Below are positions 45,494-54,513 of a DNA stretch of 64,000 bases, in pieces. The position numbers were made by a program, and so were the translations under genes. The notes under the pieces were generated by a model, which ran no database searches, was not told where the DNA came from, and worked only from the letters and a program-made list of their open reading frames with translations. Numbering within the stretch: position 1 is the first letter of the stretch; each line of letters starts with the position of its first letter. The stretch lies in the NCBI GenBank assembly GCA_963169875.1, contig CAUJEL010000046.1, positions 25,463 through 89,462 of the forward strand, read 5' to 3'. This DNA is from Candidatus Zhuqueibacterota bacterium (GTDB taxonomy: Bacteria; Zhuqueibacterota; Zhuqueibacteria; Residuimicrobiales; Residuimicrobiaceae).

Positions 45494-46315
45494 TTAAGGA
45501 TTGGGTGCGTCCTGTAATGGAATGGGCCAGGGCGGCAGCGGCGGATCGGGCCACTTTGACTCTGGCAGCAAATACTTGCACAAAGGATGTTTCAGGTCTT
45601 TCAGGCCAGCAGCGACCAAGCCGGCCATCGTCGCCGCGCCCTTTTCCATAAAGTGGGTATTGTCAGATTTGCCATTGGGCAGCGCGTTGAAAAAACCCGG
45701 CGGCACCCGCATAAACAGCGGTTCTGATTTTTCCGCTCCCAACCCGGAAAGCAGCTGCATGCTGCTGGCGTGCATGTCGATGAGCGGCACCTGATAAAGA
45801 TTTGCCACCTCCCGTACGACAGCGGGATAGTCGCCATGACCGTCTTTGAGCACACCGTCCTCGGAAAAGGAACGGCGGGCGACGGGGGTTAGGAGAATGG
45901 GAAAGGCATTTTTCGCCCGCGTTTCCGCAACGAAACGGATCAGATTATCGCGGTATGCGGTGTGCGCCCCGGCGTAACGGGTGGAATCCGATATCTTGGC
46001 ATCGTTATGGCCGAATTGGATGAAGAGATAGTCGCCTGGCTTGAGATCGGTCAAAACGCTGTCCCAGCGGCCCTCCCTGATGAAGCTTTTGCTGCTGCGG
46101 CCGTTTTTGGCATAATTCACGACCTGGATCTCCTGCTTGAAGAACTGGTCAAAGAGCTGACCCCAGCCGCGCTCGGGCGTATCCGCCGCCGGTTTGTTCG
46201 CCATGGTGGAATCGCCGATCAAACGCAGAGCAGGTTTATCCTTTTCAGGACAAAACCGCGGGGAACAGGCTGCCAGGAGAAATAAAAAGATCAGCCATTT
46301 ACCAAATCGCATCAT
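45494..46315 (-). CDS. Rhamnogalacturonan acetylesterase (CE12, SGNH hydrolase) lipoprotein
   Basis: The protein has 273 aa. A lipoprotein signal ends LLAAC, so it should be membrane-anchored. The SGNH blocks are complete: GDSTM with the nucleophile serine, NGRSSKSF with the glycine, QFGHND with the asparagine, and DNTHF with the catalytic aspartate and histidine. These fit carbohydrate esterase family 12, which removes acetyl groups from rhamnogalacturonan I. The start lies 1 bp after the GH43 stop, showing a shared transcript; a tandem ATG leaves the exact start open by one codon. Confidence 0.92.
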   Translation of the reverse strand: MMRFGKWLIFLFLLAACSPRFCPEKDKPALRLIGDSTMANKPAADTPERGWGQLFDQFFKQEIQVVNYAKNGRSSKSFIREGRWDSVLTDLKPGDYLFIQFGHNDAKISDSTRYAGAHTAYRDNLIRFVAETRAKNAFPILLTPVARRSFSEDGVLKDGHGDYPAVVREVANLYQVPLIDMHASSMQLLSGLGAEKSEPLFMRVPPGFFNALPNGKSDNTHFMEKGAATMAGLVAAGLKDLKHPLCKYLLPESKWPDPPLPPWPIPLQDAPNP

Positions 46316-46316
46316 A

Positions 46317-47891
46317 TCACTCGATTATTTTGACGTGAAAAAAATCAAAATCGCTGTAACCGGATGTATTTTCGCCTCTGCTCATGGCGTAAAGTCCTGT
46401 CTTGGCGCCCACCCATTTGCCGGGCAGCGCGGTGAACAGGGGACCCAATGGACAATAGCTGCTGCCATCTCTGCTGTAGCTGAACTGAACCTGCGCGCCT
46501 GTCGCGATATCTACCTTGAAGAAAACCTCAGAGACGGGAATACGCGCAGTCGCAGCGATCACCTCTTCCGCCCCTTTTTCAGCATCCTGGCAAATGATTT
46601 GTTCCAGCACATAGCCCTGGTCGTCGCGGCGAATGGTGATGGCCGCGTAAGCGTTGCCAAACACCACCAATCCGGCGCGCTCCTGCTGCGACTGCGGCTG
46701 AAACAAGAGCCGCGTTTCGACTGCGAATGCATCTGCCGGGAACTTCTGGGCGACAATATTGGGCAGGTTCCACAAATTTTTATAATCACCAGCCATTGGA
46801 CACATCGGCAGACGCAACCAGCCGGCCTTACTTTTTAAATCATACCAATGGGTATCGATGTTCGCCTGCCACTGCCATTGCAGTCCCAGCTCATCCCCCG
46901 AGAAATCATCCCACATGGCGATGGTATCTTTTTCAGCGCCCTGGACAGAAGGCACGGTTCCTGATGGAACCGGCTCGCCGATGCCATCTCCATCCAGATC
47001 GGCCCCCATCACCGGCCAATCCGCACGCCAATCCATCGGCTGCAGGTGAAGAATGCGGCCGCAGGTGCCATGATCCTGGAAATGGATGAATTTGTCGTCG
47101 CCGTTGGCCAGTTCGATCCAGGCGCCCTGGTGCGGACCATTGATGTCTGTCTTGCCCTGTTCCAGGACGGTCCTGTCTTCATAGGGACCAAAGATGGAGC
47201 GGGCGCGCAGCACAGTCTGCCATCCAGATTTTACGCCGCCGGCCGGCGCGAATATATAGTACCAGCCATTGCGCTTGTACATTTTGGGGCCTTCGATGGT
47301 TGGGTGGTGTTCGTGGCCATCGAAAACCGTAACGCCTTCATCGAGGATGCGGGTGCCATCCGCACTCATGCGGTGCAGGGTGAGGATGGAATTGAATCCA
47401 ACGCGGCTCTTGGCCCAGGCGTGGACGAGATAGGCCCGGCCATCCTCATCCCAAAAGGGACAGGGATCGATCCAGCCTTTGGCGCGGTGGACCAGCAGCG
47501 GCGCATCCCAGGGTCCGGCCGGATCGGCGCCTTTCACCAGATAGATGCCGAAATCCGGATCGCCATAATATATCCGGTATTCCCCCTGATGATAGCGAAT
47601 ACTGGGCGCCCAGATGCCTTTGCCATGCTGCGGCTGGTCATAGAGCGAATCGGGGATTCGCGGCACCGCGTGGCAGAGGATTTTCCAGTGCACCAGGTCG
47701 CGGGAGTGCAGCACCGGGAGTCCGGGCGCATGGGCGAAACTGGAGGAGACCAAATAATAGTCTTCGCCGACCCGGATGACATCGGGATCGGAATAATCCG
47801 CGTGCACAATGGGATTGGTGTAGGTGATGTGGCGCGGGGCGCATCGCAAAAAGACCAGCGCCAGCAGTATGGGAATCCAGCTTTTGCGCAT
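46317..47891 (-). CDS. GH43-family hydrolase (arabinofuranosidase/xylosidase/galactanase type)
   Basis: The protein has 524 aa from the ATG at 47891; the track start is a TTG two codons earlier. The N-terminus is lipoprotein-like (LALVFLRC). The five-bladed GH43 propeller covers about 27-310, with the base aspartate in ADYSDPDVI, the modulating aspartate in WIDPCPFWD and the acid glutamate in TIEGPKMY. A C-terminal beta-sandwich (about 330-524) includes WDDFSGDELGLQWQWQAN, as in many GH43 enzymes. It probably trims arabinan or galactan side chains of rhamnogalacturonan; the exact substrate is not readable. It is coupled to the CE12 gene. Confidence 0.9.
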   Translation of the reverse strand: MRKSWIPILLALVFLRCAPRHITYTNPIVHADYSDPDVIRVGEDYYLVSSSFAHAPGLPVLHSRDLVHWKILCHAVPRIPDSLYDQPQHGKGIWAPSIRYHQGEYRIYYGDPDFGIYLVKGADPAGPWDAPLLVHRAKGWIDPCPFWDEDGRAYLVHAWAKSRVGFNSILTLHRMSADGTRILDEGVTVFDGHEHHPTIEGPKMYKRNGWYYIFAPAGGVKSGWQTVLRARSIFGPYEDRTVLEQGKTDINGPHQGAWIELANGDDKFIHFQDHGTCGRILHLQPMDWRADWPVMGADLDGDGIGEPVPSGTVPSVQGAEKDTIAMWDDFSGDELGLQWQWQANIDTHWYDLKSKAGWLRLPMCPMAGDYKNLWNLPNIVAQKFPADAFAVETRLLFQPQSQQERAGLVVFGNAYAAITIRRDDQGYVLEQIICQDAEKGAEEVIAATARIPVSEVFFKVDIATGAQVQFSYSRDGSSYCPLGPLFTALPGKWVGAKTGLYAMSRGENTSGYSDFDFFHVKIIE

Positions 47892-47948
47892 GTTCAAACT
47901 ACTCTTGTAATTTGGTATTTCTCATCTCCACGGAACCTGAACAGCACA

Positions 47949-48022
47949 CGTTCGTAGTACCGGCTTTAGCCGGCCGTTTTTCGCCGCAATCAGTTGAGCC
48001 CCACCAAGCGCAGGGGGAGCCC
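47949..48022. repeat. Short hairpin repeats in the GH43-PorV gap
   Basis: CGTTCGTAGTACCGGC-TTTA-GCCGG with a T run after it (about 47949-47983), then a GTTGAGCCCC...GGGGGAGCCCAAC hairpin (about 47990-48022) of the family seen in the three repeat islands. On the plus strand the first resembles a weak terminator. Confidence 0.5.
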
Positions 48023-48028
48023 AACACG

Positions 48029-49048
48029 CTAAAATCCAATACCCAATGAAAACCGGTTGACGCCATCGAACACGTCAAAACTCGAATAAGAATAGTCGAA
48101 TGCGATGGCGCTGCCCCCCATCATGGTATGCAGGCCAACCCCGGCCGACCACGATGCGATGTCCTGATTGGATTGATATCCCCCGCGCAGGGCGAATTTC
48201 TGCAGGAAGAGATATTCCAGTCCCACATTGACCCGCTCCGAATAGTTATTGGGATGGAGAAAATCGACGGCGAGGGTCATCTGATAATCATCGTTACCGG
48301 TCGGGGAGATAAAGTCGTAGAGATCGACTGCAGCGCCCATCACAAAAGTCAGCGGCAGCTGCTCGTTGATCTCCTCGCGTTTGATATTGGACGAAAAATT
48401 ACGGATCGCCATGCCGAAGCGAAAGCTCTTCAATCCGGTGTAATATTTGACGCCGGCATCAAAAACCAGTTTGCTGGCGTTGTTGTCTTTGACGTTGCCG
48501 CCCGCCATGGCGGTCGATCCGAGATTCTGTCCCGCGATGCGCGCATTGCCGGCGATCAAAAACTGCGTGCTGATGGCGCGACCGTAGCTGATGCCGAACG
48601 CATAAGCGCCCACATTGCTGGCCAGTCCGGTATCCTTGTACCCGCCCGGATAGAGTGCCTTCTCGGCGTCATCCAGCAGCGACGTGGTGTAGATGTCGCC
48701 ATAATCGACGCTGAGAAAACTCAAACCGATTGTGCCGTAGCGTCCCAGGTCATACGAGAAAGCGCCGGCCATGTAATTGATATCCGCAATCCATTGCACC
48801 GCATAGAGCCGGACGTCAAATTTAGTGCCCGCCTCAGCCAGTCCGGCCGGATTGTAGAAAATACTCTCCGCGCCGCGGCCGATGCCGCAAAGGGTCTCCC
48901 CCATGCCGCTCGCCTTGGCCGACACGCCCACCTGGAGAAAATTCATCGTGCTCTGGGCGATCTTGTTCAAGCCCACCTGAGCCTGTACCATGGAAACAGT
49001 TAACAGCAGGGCGATCAGGATGAGCCGTATTGATTTCAAATTAGTCAT
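48029..49048 (-). CDS. PorV/PorQ-like (UPF0164) outer-membrane barrel protein
   Basis: The protein has 339 aa, with AAGGAG before the ATG and a signal peptide ending VQAQ. The opening QVGVSAKASGMGETLCG...ESIFYNPAGLAE is the hallmark of the PorV/UPF0164 family, FadL-like barrels; the C-terminus alternates in barrel fashion and ends SLGIGF. In type IX secretion PorV shuttles cargo proteins from the translocon to the attachment complex. This copy is encoded with a TonB receptor and a tailed surface protein, so it may be a locus-specific partner and not the general PorV. Confidence 0.87.
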   Translation of the reverse strand: MTNLKSIRLILIALLLTVSMVQAQVGLNKIAQSTMNFLQVGVSAKASGMGETLCGIGRGAESIFYNPAGLAEAGTKFDVRLYAVQWIADINYMAGAFSYDLGRYGTIGLSFLSVDYGDIYTTSLLDDAEKALYPGGYKDTGLASNVGAYAFGISYGRAISTQFLIAGNARIAGQNLGSTAMAGGNVKDNNASKLVFDAGVKYYTGLKSFRFGMAIRNFSSNIKREEINEQLPLTFVMGAAVDLYDFISPTGNDDYQMTLAVDFLHPNNYSERVNVGLEYLFLQKFALRGGYQSNQDIASWSAGVGLHTMMGGSAIAFDYSYSSFDVFDGVNRFSLGIGF

Positions 49049-49072
49049 GGACTCTCTCTCCTTCTATCCGGA

Positions 49073-51211
49073 TCACCGGACCACCATTAATTTTTGATAA
49101 GTCATTTCGCCATTGGGTTTCTGGAAAACCACGATATAGACGCCGCTGCTGATCACCTGCTGATTGCGGGTGACCATGTCCCAGAAATCATTGCCCGCTT
49201 CCACCGGACTATCATGATCGATGGTTTGAACCAGATCGCCGTTTTCAGTATATATTTTAATCTGCACCTGCCCCGGCAGATTGTAGAACATGATGCCGCG
49301 CTGATCCGCCCACCCGGTTTTGGCCAGCAGCGGGTCATTGATGTTGTAGGGATTGGGCACCATGCGAATTTTGGTCAAATCATTCTGGGAAAAATAGGGC
49401 GGTTTGATGCCGAATCGCGTCAATTGCAGGGCGCGGTTGCTGTAGATGATTTTGCCGCGACTCAGGGGATCCGCCAACGGATCATTGACGTCGATCTGCG
49501 CCTTGGCCTGCACATAATAATAATACTGCGCGCCGATCATGACGTTCTTGTCGCTGTAGACATGCTCGCCGGCTTTATCTTCCGGCCCGGACGAATATAT
49601 TTCCTCATAAAAGAGAGTATCCAGGGCCGAGAGGCGGCGCATGATGCGATAGCCGGCAAAATCGGGACGGACCTCCGCATCCGGGTCGCTCCATCTGATT
49701 TCAACGCCGGTGCCCAGTCCGGTGATGGAGACCGAAGATGGTGGCGGCGGCGCCTGGGGAATACGATAACCCTGTTCAAAATTCCATTGGGCGCGCCAGG
49801 CGCTCTTCATCAGGGAATCGATGCCGGTGCTGAGCCAGCGGTCCTTGCGCATATCCACTTCAGAGGCCCCCAGCGGAAAGGCAAAATTATCCGGCAAAAA
49901 TCCCGTGCGGCTGTTGGGCAGTCCCGGTGGATCTTCAAGGGTACCGTTGAGCCATTTCTTGCCGACTTGTTGTGCCGTCTGAATATCGATCCCGGAATAC
50001 CCACTGGCGAACACCAGGTGCAGCTTTTGTCCGGGCGCAAAGGTATAGGGCCCGAACGTGGAAAACATCTTGGAGTTATTGGCCTGGGTGGTGCCCGCCG
50101 GATGGTTGGAATAGTCCGGTTTGCCCTGTTCATCGATGTTGCCGGCGTGGTGGGTGCCGGGCCAGGTGGCGCCGCTCATGGGGAAGAAATCGGAGTAAGC
50201 GCCGCGCAATGCCCAGAAATTCTTGTCGCCGTACTCATCGCCCTCGACGTTGTAGGGGAATTTGGTTGCCGTGCCCATGTAGGTGACTTTGGGCTGGAGA
50301 AAATCATCGCGATCATCGGCCGCATCCACATAGGGTTTTTCCGAGGCGTGCAGGATGGCATACCAGACAAATTTGTGATTGGTCAGGCGCCCGCCCTGCG
50401 ACGGCACGGGGCCGCCCATGTTGTCCCCGGGCGTGGCCGGATCGTCGGCGCTGTATTCGTAAAAGACGCGCAGGCTGTCGCCGGCGCGGCCGCCGTAATA
50501 GTGCTGCCACGTGGTGGCCGGATTGTAACGCTCGCTGCTGCCGGGCTGGGGATTGAGCGCATTGGAGCGATAACTGTTATAGCCATTGGATTCCACATTG
50601 ATGTGGAACTCTTTCAGCGTGTCGTCGCTGCTATTGGTCAATTCGACATCGAGGATCAGATAATCGTCATTGAGCGTCTGGCCCCAGGCCATGATCTGCC
50701 GCTTCACCTGGACGCCGTAGACATTCTGCGTTGTCACCCGCACGATCTGGTCGCAGGTCAGATCGCCGAATTGCGAGGGATCGACCACGCCAAAAACATC
50801 CAGGGTGTCCTTTCTGAAATCGATGGTCGGTTCGGTATATTCATTGCGGACGTAATTGGTCATGCGCTCGACCACCTTGCCGAACTTCATGAACTCATTG
50901 ACAGGTCCATAGATGGCCACGGTGTGCAGGGTATCGATGGGATCGCGCCAATTGGTGGTCGCCATTTTAAATCCGGCGCCGACCCAGAGATCCTGCTCCT
51001 GGCCTCTGATGCCGATGATATCATGATCATTGGGAAAAAATACCGCGCGATAGTCAAAATTGCCCTTGTCGCCGTTGGCGGTCACGCCCGCCCAGATGCG
51101 GCCTGTTTTGATCAGCGCGGTCTCCAGTTCCGGTTGCTTCTGCGCCCACAACGGCTGCATCAACAGCAACAGCAACCCGGCGGCGTATAACGTATGATTC
51201 AGGCTCTTCAT
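49073..51211 (-). CDS. Secreted surface protein with FN3-like domain and type IX-like tail
   Basis: The protein has 712 aa, with GGAG before the ATG and a signal peptide ending PLWAQ. No enzyme family is recognised in residues 25-480, which contain many Trp, Tyr and Asp residues and motifs such as DLWVGAGF and WYAILHASE. An FN3-like unit occurs at about 485-590 (ADFAGYRI-type strand). The C-terminal ~90 residues (MVPNPYNIND, FYNLPGQVQIKIYTENGD, SSGVYIVVFQ) are a variant sorting domain. It lies directly between the SusC-like receptor and the PorV-like gene with gaps of 24-36 bp. I infer a surface glycan-handling partner of the receptor, in the position SusD holds in Bacteroides; it has no visible SusD helices. 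Confidence 0.72.
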   Translation of the reverse strand: MKSLNHTLYAAGLLLLLMQPLWAQKQPELETALIKTGRIWAGVTANGDKGNFDYRAVFFPNDHDIIGIRGQEQDLWVGAGFKMATTNWRDPIDTLHTVAIYGPVNEFMKFGKVVERMTNYVRNEYTEPTIDFRKDTLDVFGVVDPSQFGDLTCDQIVRVTTQNVYGVQVKRQIMAWGQTLNDDYLILDVELTNSSDDTLKEFHINVESNGYNSYRSNALNPQPGSSERYNPATTWQHYYGGRAGDSLRVFYEYSADDPATPGDNMGGPVPSQGGRLTNHKFVWYAILHASEKPYVDAADDRDDFLQPKVTYMGTATKFPYNVEGDEYGDKNFWALRGAYSDFFPMSGATWPGTHHAGNIDEQGKPDYSNHPAGTTQANNSKMFSTFGPYTFAPGQKLHLVFASGYSGIDIQTAQQVGKKWLNGTLEDPPGLPNSRTGFLPDNFAFPLGASEVDMRKDRWLSTGIDSLMKSAWRAQWNFEQGYRIPQAPPPPSSVSITGLGTGVEIRWSDPDAEVRPDFAGYRIMRRLSALDTLFYEEIYSSGPEDKAGEHVYSDKNVMIGAQYYYYVQAKAQIDVNDPLADPLSRGKIIYSNRALQLTRFGIKPPYFSQNDLTKIRMVPNPYNINDPLLAKTGWADQRGIMFYNLPGQVQIKIYTENGDLVQTIDHDSPVEAGNDFWDMVTRNQQVISSGVYIVVFQKPNGEMTYQKLMVVR

Positions 51212-51247
51212 TCAAGACTCCGTTCTGCATATACTCGTTCAAGCGCC

Positions 51248-54200
51248 CTAGAAAGCGAAGCGCAGTCCAAACCAGATATCCCGCGGCTGGCCATAGAGCC
51301 AGAAAGCAAAGTTGGGATCGTTGACATAAGGTTTATCACTGGAGCGCAGATCGCCCACCTTGTCGTCCCCCGGGATGAAAAAACCGGGATTCTTGGCGCG
51401 GAGATCATCATATTCCGGCCCGTCGTACATGGGCAGATGCAAGGAAGCGAGATATTTGTACTCATCATTGGTGGCGCCATCAAAGGCATAGCCCCGGTGC
51501 ATGAGATTCACTTCGAAATTGAATAGATTACTGATGTCCACATACGCCGTGGTCTCGATGCCCGCCAGTTTCACGGTCTTGGTGACTTTCAGATCCACCA
51601 TGTAGTAATCGGGCCAGCGCAGATTGTCGTTGACGTGCAACTGACTGAGGGGATTGAAGGTGAAATAGTCGCCCGCCTCCCATTCGCCAAAGAACGTGAT
51701 ATTCCAGCCGCTGAGGGGATGGGTTCCCAAAACACGCGGCCCCCATTTTTCCGGCGCGCGCAAGGTGAGATTGGCATTGACGCGGGGGATGGGCAGCGAA
51801 CTGGATTCCTGGCCGGCGTATAATCCCTCTTTGTCGTCGCCGATGGTGACATCGGTGACGATCTCGCGACCGGTCAGTCCGGATTTTTTCAGCATATAAT
51901 TCAGGTTGACCCAGCCGTTGATCCAGCCGCCATCGTTCTTGCTCAGATTGAATTCAAATCCCTGGATGTCTTCATATTCATTATTGGCCCAGGCATCATA
52001 ATTGACATTGCCGGCGGCGTTGGTGTAGGTCAACTCCCCATGCTGGCCGCTGACGTCCTTTGAATAACTCGATATTTTCGCCACATAACTTTCCCGGAAA
52101 TTGTAGGCCACGCCCAGTTCATACGAGATCGTGCGCGGCGGCTCGAGATTGGGATTGGACATGTCGTAGAGGCCGTTCTTGGTGTAGCGGTAACGGTACA
52201 AATACATGGTATAATAGGGTGGATTGGAACGGAAATGACCATAGTTGAAATAAAACTTGGAGCGATCCGACACCGGGAATGAAACCCCGACGCGCGGACT
52301 GAGGGTGAAATGGTTCTTGATGGGCTGGAGAAAACCGGGATGGGTCTTGTCGTATTCCACCCAGGTGTCCCAGATGTAGGAGCGGCCGGACTTGAGATAC
52401 TCGAAGAGAATGGAATCTTCGGCCACGCTCTGCGGCGTGAAGGCATCCACCGCAAAAGCGTCGCCCGTGGGCCACTCGCCGCCGCCACCGTAATAATAGT
52501 CAAGCCGCAGGCCGATGTTGGCGATCAGGGATTCGAGGCTGATTTGATCCTGGACATAAACGCCGGTCTGACTCGGTTTGCGGTGATAGTTGAATTCGTA
52601 GGCATTATAATAATTCTCATTCCATTTTTGCCACAGGTTGTGGTTGAGATCGATATAATTATACTCCAGTCCGGCCTTGAGATAATGGCTGGTATTCAAC
52701 TGCGCCGCCATATCGAACTTGGCGCGGTACTGGCCGACGCGCACATTGGTATAGAGGTCGCCCTCCTTGCGGCGGAAGCGGTACGGCACGCCGGGGATGC
52801 CGTCGTAACTGGGGTAGGTATAGGTGTAGCTGGTATCGACGACCAGCTTGTTGGTGCCATACATGAATTTGCCATAGGGCATCTCGGTGACCGGAAAGGG
52901 ACCGAACATGGTGAGAATGGTCTGGTCGCGATTGTCGCCCACCGGCGCATGATCCTTGATGCCCAGGGCGCTGAGGGAGAGTTCCCAATAGGCGGTCTTG
53001 CTCAAGACGTGGTTGATGGTCACACCGCCCATGAGGGTGGTCTGGTCGAGCAGGGGGAAAAAGGGCGGATCGAACCAGTAGGCGTAACTGTCGCCGGAAT
53101 TCTTGACATTTTTGATGTTATCCACCGGCATGAAGCCGCCGGAACGACTGGCATCGGGAAAATCGCCAAAGGCCGGGCGGATCGGACTGACGCCCATCTG
53201 GCGCTTGTGCAGTCCGTTGAAGGTAATGGTCAGGTTATTCATCGGCTGGCTGCGTATGGTGGCAAAAGTTGTATAGAGCTCTTCGCTGGAACGCGACACC
53301 GGCATGATGTAATGCCGTTCACGGGCATTGTGCGACAGATAAAAAGTGGCATTGCCCAGTTTTTTGCCGATCAGAGGCACCGGGCCGCCAAATCCGCCGT
53401 CGATATTCCAGTCCGAGCCCTCTTCCTCCATGTGGTGTTCCGCAAAGAGTTTTTTGTGTTCATCGCTGACCGTGTAGCCCAGTTTGGCAAGGCCGTCGTA
53501 ATCGGGCACGGTCATGAACATCCAGCATCCGAGGAGATAATAATCCAACGGCGTGGCCGGAATTTTGGGATTGGACCGGTTGAAATTGGCCGCCGCCGCA
53601 TTCCAGCCGGTGAAACGGGGATACTGTTCCCGCAGATACGCATCATCTTTCCAGGCTTCATCGGTGCCAACGAAAGAGACCGCCGGATCGAGGTATGAGC
53701 GCAGAATCGGCCCCCTGGTGTCATAAAAAGAATCGCCGAAACGGCGCATGTGCGACTGATCCATGGAAAGACTCAGGGTACCGTGGTAGGCGGTTTTGGA
53801 ACCGCTCTTGGTGCTGACATTGATGAGGCCGGAGCGGAAATTGCCATATTCGGCATTGTAGCCGCCGGACATGAGCGATACCTGTTCGATGGCGCTGAGG
53901 GGGATGGAGGTTTCGGCATTGCCCGCCGCGGCATTGACATAAGAGAGTCCGTTGACCATCATGCCGGTCTGATCCGCGGAGCCGCCGCGAATGGTCAGAT
54001 AGCCGTTGTCGGTGGAGACACCGGGCAGCTTGGCGAGAAAAGCGTTGATCTCGCGGATGCCCGTGGCGTCCTGCAGCTGCACATCGTTGACCACCATCTG
54101 GGTGTTGGAGACCTCGAGATGCAGTTCGTCGCGCTTCGCCTGGACCACCACTTCACTGCCCTGGAGCACGGTTTCCCTGAGCGCAAAATCTGCCTTGGCG

Positions 54201-54499
54201 ACGCGGTCCGCCGAAACCATCACGTTGGTGACTTTCTGCGCGGTATAACCCACCAGAGAGGCGCGCACAGCAACGGTTCCCACCGGCACATTGATGATGA
54301 CGTACTCGCCCTTGATATTGGTGACAGCCCCCAGGCTGGTGCCCTCGATCATCACATTGACGCCGGGCAGGGGCGCTTTGCTGGCGGCATCCTTGACCAC
54401 GCCGCTGATGCGACTGCGGGTCTGCGCCTGCACTCCCACAGAACCGATCAACAGAAACAGGGCCACAAAGCCAATGCCCCACGTTCTTTTACATCGCAT
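51248..54499 (-). CDS. SusC-like TonB-dependent receptor of the pectin locus
   Basis: The protein has 1083 aa from the ATG at 54499, 5 nt after AAGGAG; the track uses a GTG two codons earlier. A signal peptide is followed by a carboxypeptidase-regulatory-like domain (about 30-110; GVVKDAASKAPLPGVNV). The plug comes next (FLAKLPGVSTDNGYLTIRGG, GYNAEYGNFRSGLINVSTKSG), then a ~850-residue barrel that ends IWFGLRFAF. No STN domain is present, so it does not signal through FecR. It likely imports oligogalacturonides or rhamnogalacturonan fragments. It lies 14 bp after the PL1 gene and 36 bp before the 712-aa protein gene. Confidence 0.93.
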   Translation of the reverse strand: MRCKRTWGIGFVALFLLIGSVGVQAQTRSRISGVVKDAASKAPLPGVNVMIEGTSLGAVTNIKGEYVIINVPVGTVAVRASLVGYTAQKVTNVMVSADRVAKADFALRETVLQGSEVVVQAKRDELHLEVSNTQMVVNDVQLQDATGIREINAFLAKLPGVSTDNGYLTIRGGSADQTGMMVNGLSYVNAAAGNAETSIPLSAIEQVSLMSGGYNAEYGNFRSGLINVSTKSGSKTAYHGTLSLSMDQSHMRRFGDSFYDTRGPILRSYLDPAVSFVGTDEAWKDDAYLREQYPRFTGWNAAAANFNRSNPKIPATPLDYYLLGCWMFMTVPDYDGLAKLGYTVSDEHKKLFAEHHMEEEGSDWNIDGGFGGPVPLIGKKLGNATFYLSHNARERHYIMPVSRSSEELYTTFATIRSQPMNNLTITFNGLHKRQMGVSPIRPAFGDFPDASRSGGFMPVDNIKNVKNSGDSYAYWFDPPFFPLLDQTTLMGGVTINHVLSKTAYWELSLSALGIKDHAPVGDNRDQTILTMFGPFPVTEMPYGKFMYGTNKLVVDTSYTYTYPSYDGIPGVPYRFRRKEGDLYTNVRVGQYRAKFDMAAQLNTSHYLKAGLEYNYIDLNHNLWQKWNENYYNAYEFNYHRKPSQTGVYVQDQISLESLIANIGLRLDYYYGGGGEWPTGDAFAVDAFTPQSVAEDSILFEYLKSGRSYIWDTWVEYDKTHPGFLQPIKNHFTLSPRVGVSFPVSDRSKFYFNYGHFRSNPPYYTMYLYRYRYTKNGLYDMSNPNLEPPRTISYELGVAYNFRESYVAKISSYSKDVSGQHGELTYTNAAGNVNYDAWANNEYEDIQGFEFNLSKNDGGWINGWVNLNYMLKKSGLTGREIVTDVTIGDDKEGLYAGQESSSLPIPRVNANLTLRAPEKWGPRVLGTHPLSGWNITFFGEWEAGDYFTFNPLSQLHVNDNLRWPDYYMVDLKVTKTVKLAGIETTAYVDISNLFNFEVNLMHRGYAFDGATNDEYKYLASLHLPMYDGPEYDDLRAKNPGFFIPGDDKVGDLRSSDKPYVNDPNFAFWLYGQPRDIWFGLRFAF

Positions 54500-54513
54500 A
54501 ACCACTCCTTGTA

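Noticed and set aside
49094-51190. 698-aa plus-strand ORF opposite the 712-aa surface protein
   Set aside because: It mirrors the real gene in antisense, has no start signal or family pattern, and its composition (many His, Ile, Gly) is that of an antisense shadow.
52310-53698. 462-aa plus-strand ORF over the SusC-like receptor
   Set aside because: Antisense shadow; the receptor frame has plug and barrel motifs.
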